64,000 nt of DNA from Pseudofabraea citricarpa (Eukaryota; Ascomycota; Leotiomycetes; Helotiales; Dermateaceae), in contig JAPWGK010000036.1 in NCBI GenBank assembly GCA_029641185.1, positions 163,769 to 227,768 on the forward strand, in the 5' to 3' direction. Position 1 is the first letter of the stretch. Each line of letters starts with the position of its first letter. Of the stretch, positions 45,215-57,544 are shown in pieces. The position numbers and the translations under genes are program-made. Under the pieces are notes generated by a model that worked only from the letters and a program-made list of their open reading frames with translations, had not been told where the DNA came from and made no database searches.

Positions 45215-45934
45215 GAGCACTGCAATAAAAGAAAGATGTTGAGTAGCCTTGTGGCTGGCTTGCCGATATGCATTGCATTCATCGGTTACGAAAAGTGCAC
45301 CAGGGTACTACTTCTGTACGTTGATTGATCTGGTCTGGGTATCTCTCATCTGCCTCAGCTGGACCTGAGGATGATTCCTGATCATGAAGTCCCAGAGTAG
45401 CTCTATCTCCAAGTCTGTCTGCATCTCCTCCCCATCCCCCTTTCCCCTTTCCATCCGGAGTCTGCCTCTGCAACAGAGAAGGCTTGGCTCGATATCCGAC
45501 AGCCTAGATTCCACCGAATTCTGCGTGGGCAGCAGCAGCAGCCTCGTCTCGTGCAGGCATATATGTAATGGGCCTCCTCCTACCTTCGCCGTCTTCCTGC
45601 TTCCTGTGCATTGTCCCAACCCTGCATATCCCACACTTCCACTACCTGAGTCCTGAGCCAACACCGCCCTCGAAAAAACAAAACAGCACAGTACAGCAAC
45701 TCCAGTACCCTGACCAGATATAGCCCCTCTCCCCTCCCCTCCCCCAATCCGGCCCCCATGGGCAGACGCTTCACACCACACGCAGCCTATAGCCTCGTAC
45801 CTCCAGCGCTTCTCGCACCTCTCCATCCAGCGGGAAGCGCTATATACTATACTCTCTTCCATTCCACCATCTGCATCAACATCCCTCCCGGGCTCCGCCA
45901 GGCCTGATTCCAGGTGGCACGTGGCATTACAACC

Positions 45935-48900
45935 ATGACCAAGGAGGCTGACGGGACATCGCTCGCGCCGGAACCACCTCAGCAATCTGGCGAAGCTACA
46001 TCCAAACATTCGTCCGTGGAAGCACTCGACGACCCTGCAACCACCACCACCACCACCACCTCCACCACCTCCTCCTCCTCGTCCACCTCCCTCAAGAACA
46101 ACACGTCGACAACTCCAGACCCCACCACGACAGCCACCACAGCACAATGCGGTGGTGAAGTGCAACACATGGCTACATCTCCGCCGACAACATCCAGCTC
46201 GTCAAAGGATCCAGACATTGCGGCTGCTGGTGCTGGGACTGGACCCGGGGTTCCGTATGGAACGCGATCGCGCAACAGAACCGGGGCGTCGCGACCCAAC
46301 TATGCAGAGGATAGGGAGCTGGAGGTTGACTTCGAGGGCGCATCAACGGCGAAGGATAAGAATGGGCGCAAGGCGGCTGGACACGCTTCAGAGACAAGCA
46401 CGGCTTTGGAGCCAGGGCGACCAGCGAACAACACACGAAAGGCAACCGCGGTAGCAGCCTCGGAACACGACCTCACCGTCACAATGCGAAGCCATTCTAA
46501 AGAGCCGATTCCTGGCACTTCGACCTTCTCCGCGAAGCCTACAGGCCCAGTCCCTTCTGGCCACACGTCCAAAAAACGCAAAGCAGCAGGCCAGCCAGCC
46601 TCAAATGTCATTCAACCACTGCCACAGCCAGCGCCGCAAATTATTTCGGCATCGCCTGCAAACCGGGGGAGTAACAACCCCCCTCTTATATGCTTGGGCT
46701 TCAGAGAAACGAATATGCTGAGTTTTGATGGTTCTGGGGCGCGCTTACAAAACAAGAGACTGGTTGCGGATGACGGGACAATTTTGGAAGTAAATGGTAG
46801 GTCGCATAACAGGAAACAGCCATTTCTTAACCAATTACACTTTTTTATGCAGAGTTGACTCTAGACCAGATCATGTATACCTTGTGTGCGAGCCCCCCGG
46901 GGAGCCATACTACCTCGGCCGTATTATGGAATTCCTTCATGTACAGAACGACATTACCCAGCCCATTGAAGCATTGCGCCTCAATTGGTATTATCGCCCC
47001 AAGGATATTGGTCGCAAAGTAAATGATACACGCCAGGTCTTCGCCTCTATGCATTCAGATATCAGTCCATTGACAGCTCTTCGGGGGAAGTGTCAAATCA
47101 AGCATAGGAGCGAGGTTGAAAAATTAGATGAGTTGCGGAAGATGAAGGATTGGTTCTGGTATGAGAAGCTATACGATCGTTACATACATCGCTACTACGA
47201 GGTTATTCCAACACGCCAAGTGATCAACGTCCCGGAAGAAGTCAAACGTGTGCTGGACGACCGTTGGAAATACATCTTAGTCGAGTCTGGCCGCGGCAAA
47301 GAGCTGACTAGTGCAGTCAAGTCGTGTAAGAGATGTACAAGATACTGCGCAACGTAGGTGGTTCTCCTATATGACTAGTAGCTTCCCTAGCTATTTTTTA
47401 CGATTTAGATCAAGATTGGTTTCACTGACAGTAGCTCTATAGCAATGATTCGGTAGACTGTGCGGTCTGTCGCAATACCTACCATATGAGTTGCGTAAAT
47501 CCACCTCTTTTAAAAAAGCCATCACGTGGATTCGCTTGGGCTTGCGGTCCTTGTAGTAAGGCCCAAGAGAAAAAGCTCGAAGCGAGAAATACTCCAAACG
47601 TGAACGCACTCTCTAATGAGGCAGATGACGAAGATCTTAATGATGAGGATGACGAACTTCAAGATGCGCCCACAAATGACAGTGTTGGTACTGGACGGAC
47701 CACTCCCACGAAGGCTAGTGATGCTGAGTACCCTGTCATACACCCTGGGACGGCTGAGCAAATTCACCAAGCAAGCCTATGGCCATTTCGATATCTGGGA
47801 ATACATTGCAGAGTTGAGGATGCATTGGATTACGACGACCGAATTTATCCCCGTGCAAGTTCTCGTTTGGGTCCTCGCCACCAAGCCAACGTCCCTGCAT
47901 GGCCTGGACAGCCAGTTGAGTACGTCAAGACCGTCGAGATCAAGAGAAAATACGTCAAAGGTGGTAGCCAGAAGAAAGGGTCAAAATTGACTGAAGAAAC
48001 GATCGCTGCACTAGAAGCGGACAAATCGGCTCGGGAAACACGCCCGAAGTGGGTTATGGATGAGCCTCCAGGGTATATACGCCGAGGAGAGGACTATGAC
48101 GATGAAGACCTCAATAATACAGCGCAGCTTCTCTTTAAGCTCCCCGAAAGTAAAGTAGGCCCGGATGACACCAGCTCGGAACAGGGAGCGAATGGGAGTG
48201 GTATGGAACTAGGCGATACTTCAGTCGAAGAAAGTGTCATTGATGACTATATGGCGCGAGCCAAGAAACTGGCAAAGCCTTTGGGGTTACCGGAATTATC
48301 CACGAACTTATTAGACGTTGCTCTTGAGACGCTGTACTCCCACGGCTTTGATTCTGAAGTAGCCCTAGCAACGCTCTCATCCCTAGATAAAAAGGTCTTC
48401 AAAGAGCCAGAACTAAGTCCAGGAGAACTGAAGAAGTTCGAAGACGGTGTATCGAAATTTGGCTCTGAATGGCATAGTATCAAGAAGCACGTCAAGAGCG
48501 TAAATGCTGCCAACATTGTACGCTTCTACTACACATGGAAAAAGACAGACCGAGGGAAGCAAGTATGGGGGAATTACTCTGGTCGCAAAGGTAAAAAGGA
48601 GGCAAAGAAGGCGGAAGTCAGTACCGGGAAACTACAAGATGATGTAGCCGACGACCACGACGATTCTGCATTTGATAATGACAAAGCTTTCGAGAAAAAG
48701 CGAGGCTTCCAGTGCAAATTCTGTACAACACGAACTTCCAGACAATGGAGACGAGCACCCAATACGCCTGCCGGCACAACCGTATTAGAGAACCCCGCAA
48801 GCAAAGGAACAGCTAAGGATAAGGGATCCCAGTTGATGGTGGCCCTGTGTCGTAGATGCGCCGAACTTTGGCGAAGATATGCAATTCAATGGGAAGACAT

Positions 48901-51352
48901 TGACGAGGTTGCAAAGAAGGTCGCCCAAGGAGGTAGCCGCGCTTGGAAACGGAGGATTGACGAGGAACTTCTCAAAGAGCTTGTCACTGCTAATGAGGTG
49001 ACCAATCAACCACCAATCCCACCGCCTGCGCCCATCGAGGCAGTGCCATTAATGGTTTATCCGAATCCGCCTTCAGGCCCTGAACCACCAAAGAAGAAGG
49101 TGAAGGCGGGACCTGAACACGCAGATCACAGCAATGTAGATGCCGCGCCGAGTGCAAACCCACCTGGCCCCAAAAAAAAGGCTCTTGTCGAAAAGGTTGT
49201 TGTGGCACCACCACCACCGCCTCCGGAACCCCCCAAGCCAAAGCTCTTGCCATGCTCAGTATGTTCGCAGATGGATCCCATGGAGCAGTATCTTTGCTGC
49301 AAAGATTGTCGCTTGGCTGTGCATCGGACTTGCTATGGAGCTTTGGAAGAGGCTCGCAGCGACGGAAAGTGGGTATGCCCAATGTGCTCCAACGACAAGA
49401 ATCCCCAGGTGTCAATAGTAAGTGCAATCAATGTTATTTGTAGGTGAGCCTCAACTAACACGTTTAGCAATACAAATGTATGCTCTGCCCTGTAGAGTTC
49501 ACTGCACACGATTTTGCAGAGCCACACCGAATTATTGGCAAGAAAAGGTCAGAGAAAGAACGTGAGCGTGATCGCGTAGAACGAGAGAGCGCTCAGAAGA
49601 TTGCCGACTTCTTCCGAAAGAAACAAGAAGAAGCTAACAAACCACACAATCCAAGAGAGCCTCTGAAGCGCACCGCCAACAACAATTGGGTCCACGTTAC
49701 TTGTGCAGTCTTCACACCGGAGGTCAAATTCGGCAATGCAAAGGCCCTCGAGCCATCCGAAGGCATCCCATCCATTCCCTCCGCAAGATACGATGAAGTA
49801 TGCAAGGCTTGTAGAAAACAAGGTGGGGCTTGTGTAGCTTGCCACTCTTGTCGAGCTCCAGGTAAGCCATCTGTATTATGTCGGTCAACTTCTGTGCATT
49901 ACTGATTATTGTTTAGTTCATGTGGAATGTGCTAATCAGGCTGGATTCGTGCTTGGTTTTGATATCGCGCCAGTGAAGAGTTCTCGCCGAGACCAAGTTA
50001 ACATTGTGAGCATGAATGGCGAAGTTGGGACAATGACTGCTGCAATATGGTGCAAAGAGCATGTTCCAACAAAAACCATCGTCTACCGAATTCATGACAT
50101 CGATGAAGATACAGGGCTCACAGCCTTGCAACTATATGCACAAAATTTCAAGCAGGCTGATTTGACGCTGACTGGCACTGTCCGCAAAGCAACCCTAATC
50201 AACCAATCTACCAAGGCCGTTGTCCCTTCTGCCAATCCTGTCGCTTCAAATCGCAGGACTTCGACTACCAATGGGAGCCATGCTGGGGGTAGAGGATCTA
50301 TCTCACACATCAAGGAAGAGGATGCATCAGTGGGAGTCTCTCCGGCTGTTGGTTTGCAGCCCGGAAGAAAATGCGCAACGTGCGATATAGATATCACACC
50401 CAAGTGGCATCTTTATTCCCTGGTACCAGCTAGTTCCCCTCCGCCACAGACGATCGAGAGTGCCGGTTCTCCGAATGCTGGTCTTGAATTTCAGTCACGC
50501 GATCATCAAAGGATAAATGGGCACATTGACCCCGACGAAAGGAACGGCCATGTAGCCCTTGCTGCTGCTGCGCTAGATCGAGATGTTCAACTAGCTTCGC
50601 CCAAGCCAGTAGAATATCAGTGCCACAAATGCCATATCAAGAAAATTCGACGGGAGCCTTCACCCAAGCTTGAAGCACCTTCACCTGTCGTGCAACAGGA
50701 TGTGTTACATGCACCAGCTCCGGCCATCCAACCCGTACCAAGCATTCCAACAGAAACGGCACAACCGGTACAGCAGTACACATGGCCCGCGCCTCCAGTA
50801 TACCCATCTAATAGTCCTTACAGTGATTGGTCACGCCCTGCATCCACGCCGCATTCTATGAGTCAGGTCCACCAGCTTAATGGACACCATTCACCGCGCG
50901 CATCAGTTGCATCAGTTCATACCACCTTGAATAGCCAGACTCAAGTACGTCAAGCACCAGTAGCTCACTCTCCACATCAAAACGGACATATGCATTCTAC
51001 GACGAACGGATACCCACCTTCGCCTCATCGGAGCATTGGTAGCTCGGGGACTCATATGCAACAGAACGGGGGAACATTCCCTTCCTATGCTTCAACTAGG
51101 CCAGGGTATCAGCATCTAACGAACGGGGGACCGCCTCCACGAGCTCCCGAACATCCTTTTGCTCAACCAGGCGCGCCTATACACTCTCGTCCCTCGTTCG
51201 GTTCTACTCGCGAAAGCCCTTTGATGCATCGAGAACCTCCACCCCAAAATCGTGAGTTGGGCAATACTCAGAATGGAAGCATGCGGCCTCACGATGGCCG
51301 TGTCAATGGTGGAGCAAGTGCGAGTCCGTCGCTGAGGAATCTACTGTCCTGA
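45935..51352 (+). CDS. Snt2-like chromatin protein: BAH, PHD, SANT, GATA-like finger, extended PHD
   Basis: Exons 45935..46796, 46870..47353, 47443..49417, 49468..49861, 49917..51352; 1716 residues. Order: Ser/Thr/Pro-rich disordered start with a Thr-Ser run (1-285); BAH domain (about 285-420: DHVYLVCEPPGEPYYLGRIMEF); PHD finger 1 (about 439-492); an ELM2-like stretch (about 535-600); SANT (about 772-825: LSPGELKKFEDGVSKFGSEWHSIKKHV); a GATA-type C-X2-C...C-X2-C finger (about 872-940: CKFCTTRTSRQWRR...LCRRCAELW); PHD 2 (about 1052-1105); and an extended PHD (to about 1260) ending near HVECANQAGF. The C-terminus is disordered and Pro/Gln/His-rich. Yeast Snt2 is a histone-reader subunit with Ecm5 and Rpd3 deacetylase, acting in stress responses; similar nuclear function is expected. 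The start at 45935 is the first ATG after a pyrimidine-rich leader. Confidence 0.93.
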
Positions 51353-51836
51353 AAACAGATGGTTGTATCACAACATTTAGGTCTCATTTTTGTTTTTCTG
51401 ACTTGGCTTTCTTTTTTCTTTTTCTTCTTTTTCTGTGAAAGAATTAGGCGTTCGAGGGACTGTTCTGCTTGTTCAAAGCGCGGCGTTCAGGGGTTGGCAG
51501 AACCCCGTTGTAAAATAGAGCATCCGAGATATGAAAAGAGGGAGACAGCGCGTGGATAGAGAGAGGCAAGGTACCTGGTAGCTAAATAGAAAGTTGAGTC
51601 CAATCTTCAGCCGCCATCAAGCACGACACGTGACACGCCGCCGGGTTGCCAAGGGCCCAAGCAGCGGCTAAACTGGCCTGAAACGCAAAATAACGGCTTG
51701 AGGGAGCACACAACACAGCGTTACGTTCCATTCCAAGCGGCTGCTGCTCTTGTCGAGAACTGTCCTTTGGATCTCTGGCATCAAGCACGCAGGTCATGCA
51801 ATGAGCTAGCATTACCATTGCCTACCGTCTCTTAAA
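51353..51836. other. Intergenic region
   Basis: About 485 bp between two genes on the same strand. A T-rich run (51405-51440) follows the Snt2 stop. No gene seen. Confidence 0.55.
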
Positions 51837-54205
51837 ATGGGTCGCTTTCAGCAACGTCGCTTAATCGCAGCAGTGGTCCTTGCCGTCATCATCAGCTATG
51901 CCATCTTCACTGTCACCTATCGACAGAACATCTCTGTTGAGCAAACCCCGAGTGACCAGAGCATTCCCCTGGACCATGCAGACACCGGCCCGTCAGTTCC
52001 CATCAAGGAAAGCCCCGCAGAAGAAGAAGATGCAGCCAACCAGCCCACGCATGTTGAACCATCTCAGATACCATCTTCGATACTGCCGCCGGCGTCTTCC
52101 ATGCTGCTGCTGCTGCCTACGAGCACTCCTCAGCCATGCCTTCACTATGAGCAGCAGCAGAAGTTGCACCAAGGTCCACTCTCATCCGGACGGAGGCAGT
52201 TCCCTATTGCACGGCCGCCTCCAGAATGCCGGACCTTTAGTTTGCCGTCGTTGGAAAAGCTCATTGAGCAAATGAAGGGAATTATCAAAGATCCTGACCT
52301 TTTCCGTCTCTTCGAAAATAGTTATCCCAATACTCTGGATACCACAATCAAGTGGCGCGGGTATGCAAGTGCTATCGATCCACTTACCCAGGATGAGGTC
52401 CCTACCGATGAGGAGCTTGCTTTTGTCATCACGGGTGACATTGATGCAATGTGGTTACGTGACTCTGCCTCGCAAATCTACTCATACTTGCCGCTGCTTG
52501 AAGCATCGTCAGATCCGGATTCTCTAGCAAGTCTGTGGCGCGGTGTCATCAATCTCCACGCTCGGTATATCATCATCTCGCCGTACTGTCACAGTTTCCA
52601 GCCACCACCTGAATCATTACTTCGCCCTACTACCAATGGTGCATTTCACAATAACCGGCCCTTACCTCCGTATGATCCCCAGAAAGTTTTTGATTGCAAG
52701 TGGGAGCTCGATTCTCTTGCTTCTTTCTTGCAAATCTCGACTGCTTACTATGAACGGACGAATGATCTGCATTTCTTTGAGAAGCATAGCTGGGTTTCCG
52801 CTGTATCTGCTGCTGTGAGCGCCGCGGCTGCAATGAGACTAGGTACGTACGCTGCTGATGGAAAGGTCGAGAAGTCTGCGTGGAGCTTCACTGGCTGGAC
52901 AAATCGCGGGACAGAAACTCTTAGCAATGACGGGCTAGGAAACCCAACCAAAGAGAATGGGATGGTCAGGAGCGCTTTCAGACCATCAGATGATGCATGT
53001 GAGTCGCCCATGGGTTCTTGCTTTCCTATTGAACCTTCCTGTGTCACTAGAACACCTATTGTTAGGTTGGTGCTGGCCTTGCAACTGGCTACCACCTTGT
53101 CTTGAGCACCCCTAACTGAATACAAATGGCAAAATCTGACCTGGCAATTTTCAGGTATCTACCAACTTCTAGTCCCCGCCAATATGATGTGGGCTAAGTA
53201 TCTCGAGGAAGCATCTCTGATTATGGAGAAATTGGGAGGTGAGCAAGCAAAAGGTCTAACTTCCGAGATGCGTAGTTTTGCCATGGGAATCAGGAAGGCA
53301 ATTGACAATGATGCTGTTGTGCATCATAAGGAGTTTGGTGACATTTGGGCTTATGAAATTGACGGTTATGGCGGTGTCAATCTTATGTAAGTTGATTCTA
53401 GAACATATTGAATTGATCTGGAGTAGTGCCCGGGGGGCACTCCACTTAGCTTCCTTCTTCTTGCCAAGTGGCCTGATCGTCACACTTTATTAGATTCTCC
53501 AGCTAATACTTAATCCAGGGATGACGCGAATGTTCCTTCTCTCCTATCCATTCCACTATTCAACTATACTCAATCCTCAATTGCCCTACCAAAAGAGGTG
53601 CAAATTAATTACACGCAGATATACAGCAACACCAGAGCCTTCGTTCTAAGCGATCGTAACCCTTATTTCATGCGTGGCCCAGTTATTTCTGCAGTCGGAG
53701 GCCCCCATCTAGGACCAGGGAAACCATGGCCCATGGCAGCCATTGTTCGAGCACTTACGTCTCTATCTCTTCTCTCAAGTGATGAGGTAACTCTTGGAGG
53801 AAGCCCGACAACTACCCGGGCGGATATTGTGGAGGAAATAAAAGATCAATTACTTATGGTACTTAATTCGACTTCGGGGTCAGGTACGTTAAAAACCACG
53901 GCCATATTTTGTAAACTGTCATCATACAGCAGCTCGGAGTCAAGAGCGGGTTGGTGCACAAGGATGTCTTAACCACTCCCAACTCGTATTACCGCATACT
54001 TCAAACCTTCTACTATATAGTTTACTGACATTGAGATCTCATAGGCGTTATTCACGAGAGTGTCAATGCATGGAATGAAGGTGACTGGACAAGATCATGG
54101 TTCGGCTGGGCCAATGGGCTCTTTGGGGAGTTCATCTTAAAGCTTGCAAAGGATGACCAGAGCAAGAAAGAAGGTGAAGGATGGTTAGATAAAAGCTGGC
54201 AGTAG
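51837..54205 (+). CDS. Membrane-anchored GH125 exo-alpha-1,6-mannosidase (MUG157-like)
   Basis: Exons 51837..52998, 53155..53386, 53519..53883, 54045..54205; 639 residues. A single membrane anchor lies near residues 8-28 ([21 protein letters not shown]), with a short basic cytosolic end, so the enzyme is a type II protein, probably of the Golgi or ER (inference). A proline/glutamate-rich stalk follows to about 135. The catalytic barrel has [59 protein letters not shown] (across intron 1), [20 protein letters not shown] (across intron 2), [28 protein letters not shown] and [29 protein letters not shown] (across intron 3), all signature GH125 stretches. The family removes terminal alpha-1,6-mannose from glycans. 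Confidence 0.94.
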
Positions 54206-54786
54206 ATATTCACTCATGGTATTATTTAATCAAATCTCCTCATTATTATTAAAATCACGTAGGAACATTCCGGTATCACTTTTATACTACGAGACACTTT
54301 AGCCAGTAGGTTGGATGTTTTGAAGCTGTTGGGGGCCATGCATTTTCTGCATGGTTTTCTCTGTGATTAATGTGAGTATTTCGTCTACTAATATCACAGC
54401 TTCTCCAACCTCTTCCAATACTTCATCCATAAGCTTACTTCAAATATCACTTGTTAATGGAAGCAATTTGTCCAAGTGTACCAGCAGATGCGAAGTCTAT
54501 GTTCAGATAATCGATAAAGGTAGCGATCTTGGAAACGGTTATTTATCGATTGTTTTTGGTAACACGTCCTTATGCTCTTCTCTTACTTGCACTTAGTAGG
54601 TTTTATTCTGTGATTGGTGGATGGTGTTGGTTTTAATTAGGACATTAAGCAGTTCGCGTTTCAGTTTGCTAATATTAGAGTATAGACGTGGTTTTCTGTT
54701 TAATTGGCAGAAGAATCAGTCTATATCTATATATAAGTTATTAACTAAGTTAGTATATAAGTATTCCTCGGATACTTGTAGGCTTT
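54206..54786. other. Transition zone between genes and AT-rich repeats
   Basis: About 580 bp. Ordinary base mix declines towards the LTR border at 54787. An 81-residue open frame at 54351 has no recognisable domain. Confidence 0.5.
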
Positions 54787-55131
54787 TGTTACGGTTCTCA
54801 CGTGAGTTACTCGAGATACGTGCTATATACTTACTTCTCTTATATACTTTACTTACCTTATACTATAACTTACTAACCCGGATTATACGACTAGAAATTT
54901 ACTAAGTAGGGTAAATTATATATAATTTACCTTATATATTTACTTACCTAAGAATATATATAATAGAGAATACTTAGAGAGTAAATACTAGTATAATAGG
55001 AAAAACTACTTATAGCTAATTTCTTATACTTTCTTTTCTTTTCTTTCTTTTTTTCTCCTTATACTTAGATCTTTTATTATTAATTAATTATATTAATCTC
55101 TTATTTACTTTATATTTTATATATTATAATA
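54787..55131 (+). repeat. LTR copy A, least mutated
   Basis: Starts TGTTACGGTTCTCACGTGAG, as LTRs begin with TG. About 345 bp. The right end is set where similarity with copy B stops, so it is approximate. The first 60 bases keep many C and G that copies B and C have lost. Confidence 0.75.
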
Positions 55132-56149
55132 TTATCTAAGTATTACTCTTTTACTTTTATCCTAATAAAGATAATAAAAATATATATAAACTTATAAAAC
55201 TTTTATACTTTATTATAAAAAAACTTAAATCTTTAGATTTACTAAAAGTCGTAATAATATATAATAAAATAAAAACCCTAGAACCTAGAATATATATAAT
55301 AATATATTATTATACTAGATATTTACTAGTTATAATAAGAGAACGAATAAAAATTATATCTAAGATACTAGAATATAAACTATAAAACTAAAACCTTTAA
55401 CGCTTAAAAGTATAAATAAACTTTTAACTTATAATTAAGAAAGATAATAAAAAGAAATTAGATAATAAAATATTTACTTTTATATTAATTAAAATTAAAA
55501 AAAAAACTTATAAAAGTAATTATAAGAATAATTAAATAACCTAGAAAAATTAGATATATTATCTTAGGATACGCGTACCTTTAATCTTTAATACTTATAA
55601 TAAAAGAGAATAAAAATATAAAAAAGCTTTAGGAAATTAAGAGTATAAAAGAAATTATATTAATAAGATAAAAAAAGCGTAAGCGTTCTCTTAGATTACT
55701 TAATAACTTTTATAAGAAATACGAGCGTATATAATAAAAATAAGATTAACTTATATAAAAAGTTTATAATATTATAAGAAACTTATATAAGAGACTAATA
55801 AAAAGAAAATAATAGATTATAAAGTTAAAATAAGAGAATATTAGATTAATTAATAAAAATAATTAATTAGATAAGATAATAAATATAAATACTTATAATA
55901 TTTAATATATCTAGAAAATACTTAAGAATAAGAAATAAATTATTTAACTAATAAGAAATTAGAATATAACCTTAAACGTTTATAAGAATATATAAGAAAA
56001 TAAAAACCGATTATATAAGAGTAATAAGCTCTTAAATTTATTTATTTTCTTTTTAGAAACTTATAAGAAATTTAAGAACTAAAAGTATATAATTAAGAAT
56101 AAACTTAAGGTTAATTAAGATTACTTTATAAGTAAAATTAATTATATTA

Positions 56150-57197
56150 GTTATATAAATAATAAAGTATCTAGAGATATAATTAATTATATTTAAACTA
56201 GATTATATTAATTTTCTCTTAATAGATTTAATATTATAAATAAGATCTTATATAAACTTAAACTTATATATAATAACCTAGATAAAAGAGAAATTATTTT
56301 CTTAGAAGTTAAGAAATTTTATTAAAATAATAATCTTTTCTTAACTTTTTTTATTAAATTTAATAAACTTATAAGAAAACTTAGATAAAATAAACGATCT
56401 TAATTAAACGAATTTAATATAAAAGTAAATAAAAAACTTTAAGACTTTAGAGTTATACTCTTAGATAAACCTAATTATAAGAGTATAATTATAAAATATA
56501 AGAAAGTAGATTAAAAGGTTTAAGAAAATAAGAAGATTTAAAAGAAATTAGCTTAATTTATAATAAACGTTTCTAAAGAATCTTTTATCTTAAATAAATC
56601 TATTAATAAAAAAAAAATAAACGATTATACTCTTAAGATAAATACTCTTAAGTTAATTAAATTAAAACTCTTTAAAAAAGAAAAATAGAAATTATTAAAA
56701 GAAAAAGCTTATTTTAAATATTAAGAACCTAGATATAAAGCTAAGGATTATTTATATAAAAAAGCTAAGATTATAATAATAAAATCTTTAAAAAAGACTA
56801 CTAAGTTAGAAAATAAAAAGCCTTAAGAGAAATTATATCTTAAGATATAAAAAAAAAAATTCTTTTAAAAATTAATATTATTAAATTATCTTTAGGATTA
56901 AAAAATAATATCTCTTTTATATTATAATATAAAATAAGAAAAATAAAAATATTCTCTTTTATATTAATTAATATTAGATACCTTAGTAAAAATTTTATAG
57001 ATAAATCTTTTATATAATAAATATCTTAAATTAAATAAATTAAACTAATAAAACTATAATATCTAAAACCTTTTACTAGATTTAATAGTAAATAAATATC
57101 TTTTATTAAATATAAAATCCTAGTTAGCTTTAAAGTTAATTAGAAATAAGAACTATTAAGTTTCTTTTAGGTTATAAAACTTAGAAGATATAATATT
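56150..57197 (+). pseudogene. gag ghost with zinc-knuckle remnant
   Basis: Reverse-complement similarity to 61135-62150 shows this is the same gag region in the opposite direction. Near 56706-56760 the translation reads AYFKY-stop-EPRYKAKDY, where Tyr replaces each Cys and the His of a C-X2-C-X4-H-X4-C knuckle and a stop replaces Gln, as C-to-T and G-to-A changes predict. Truncated at the reversed LTR. Confidence 0.65.
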
Positions 57198-57544
57198 TAT
57201 TATAATATATAAAATATAAAGTAAATAAGAGATTAATATAACTAATTAATAATAAAAGATCTAAGTATAAGAAAAAAAGAAGAAAAAAAAGAAAAGAAAA
57301 TATAAGAAGCTAGTTATAAGTAATTTTTCTTATTATACTAGTATTTACTTTCTAAGTATTCTTTATTATATATATTCTTAGGTAAATAAATATATAAGAT
57401 AAGTTATATATAATTTATTTTACTTAATAAATTTTTAATTATATAATCTAGGTTAATAAGTTATAATATAAGATAAATAAAATATATATAAGAGAAATAA
57501 ATATATAATATATATCTTAAGTAACTTATATAAGAATTATAATA
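57198..57544 (-). repeat. LTR copy B, reverse orientation
   Basis: Reverse complement of copy A over about 345 bp, heavily mutated (it starts TATTATAATTCTTATATAAG on the minus strand). It would be the 3' LTR of the minus-strand element. Confidence 0.75.

Larger units (their letters stand above)
44526..45934. other. Intergenic region, leader of the Snt2-like gene
   Basis: About 1.4 kb. It contains two tandem repeats listed separately. From about 45380 to 45930 it is C/T-rich on the plus strand, like a long 5' leader or core promoter of a housekeeping gene. A 286-residue minus-strand open frame across 45308..46168 is a composition artefact. Confidence 0.5.

Noticed and set aside
45308..46168. 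286-residue minus-strand open frame rich in Gly/Cys
   Set aside because: Antisense shadow of the pyrimidine-rich leader and the Thr/Ser repeat of the Snt2-like gene.
54787..57544. A DNA transposon with long terminal inverted repeats
   Set aside because: The repeats look like ends in inverted orientation, but the interior is gag with a zinc knuckle and the same repeat flanks a gypsy pol, so they are LTRs of oppositely inserted retroelements.
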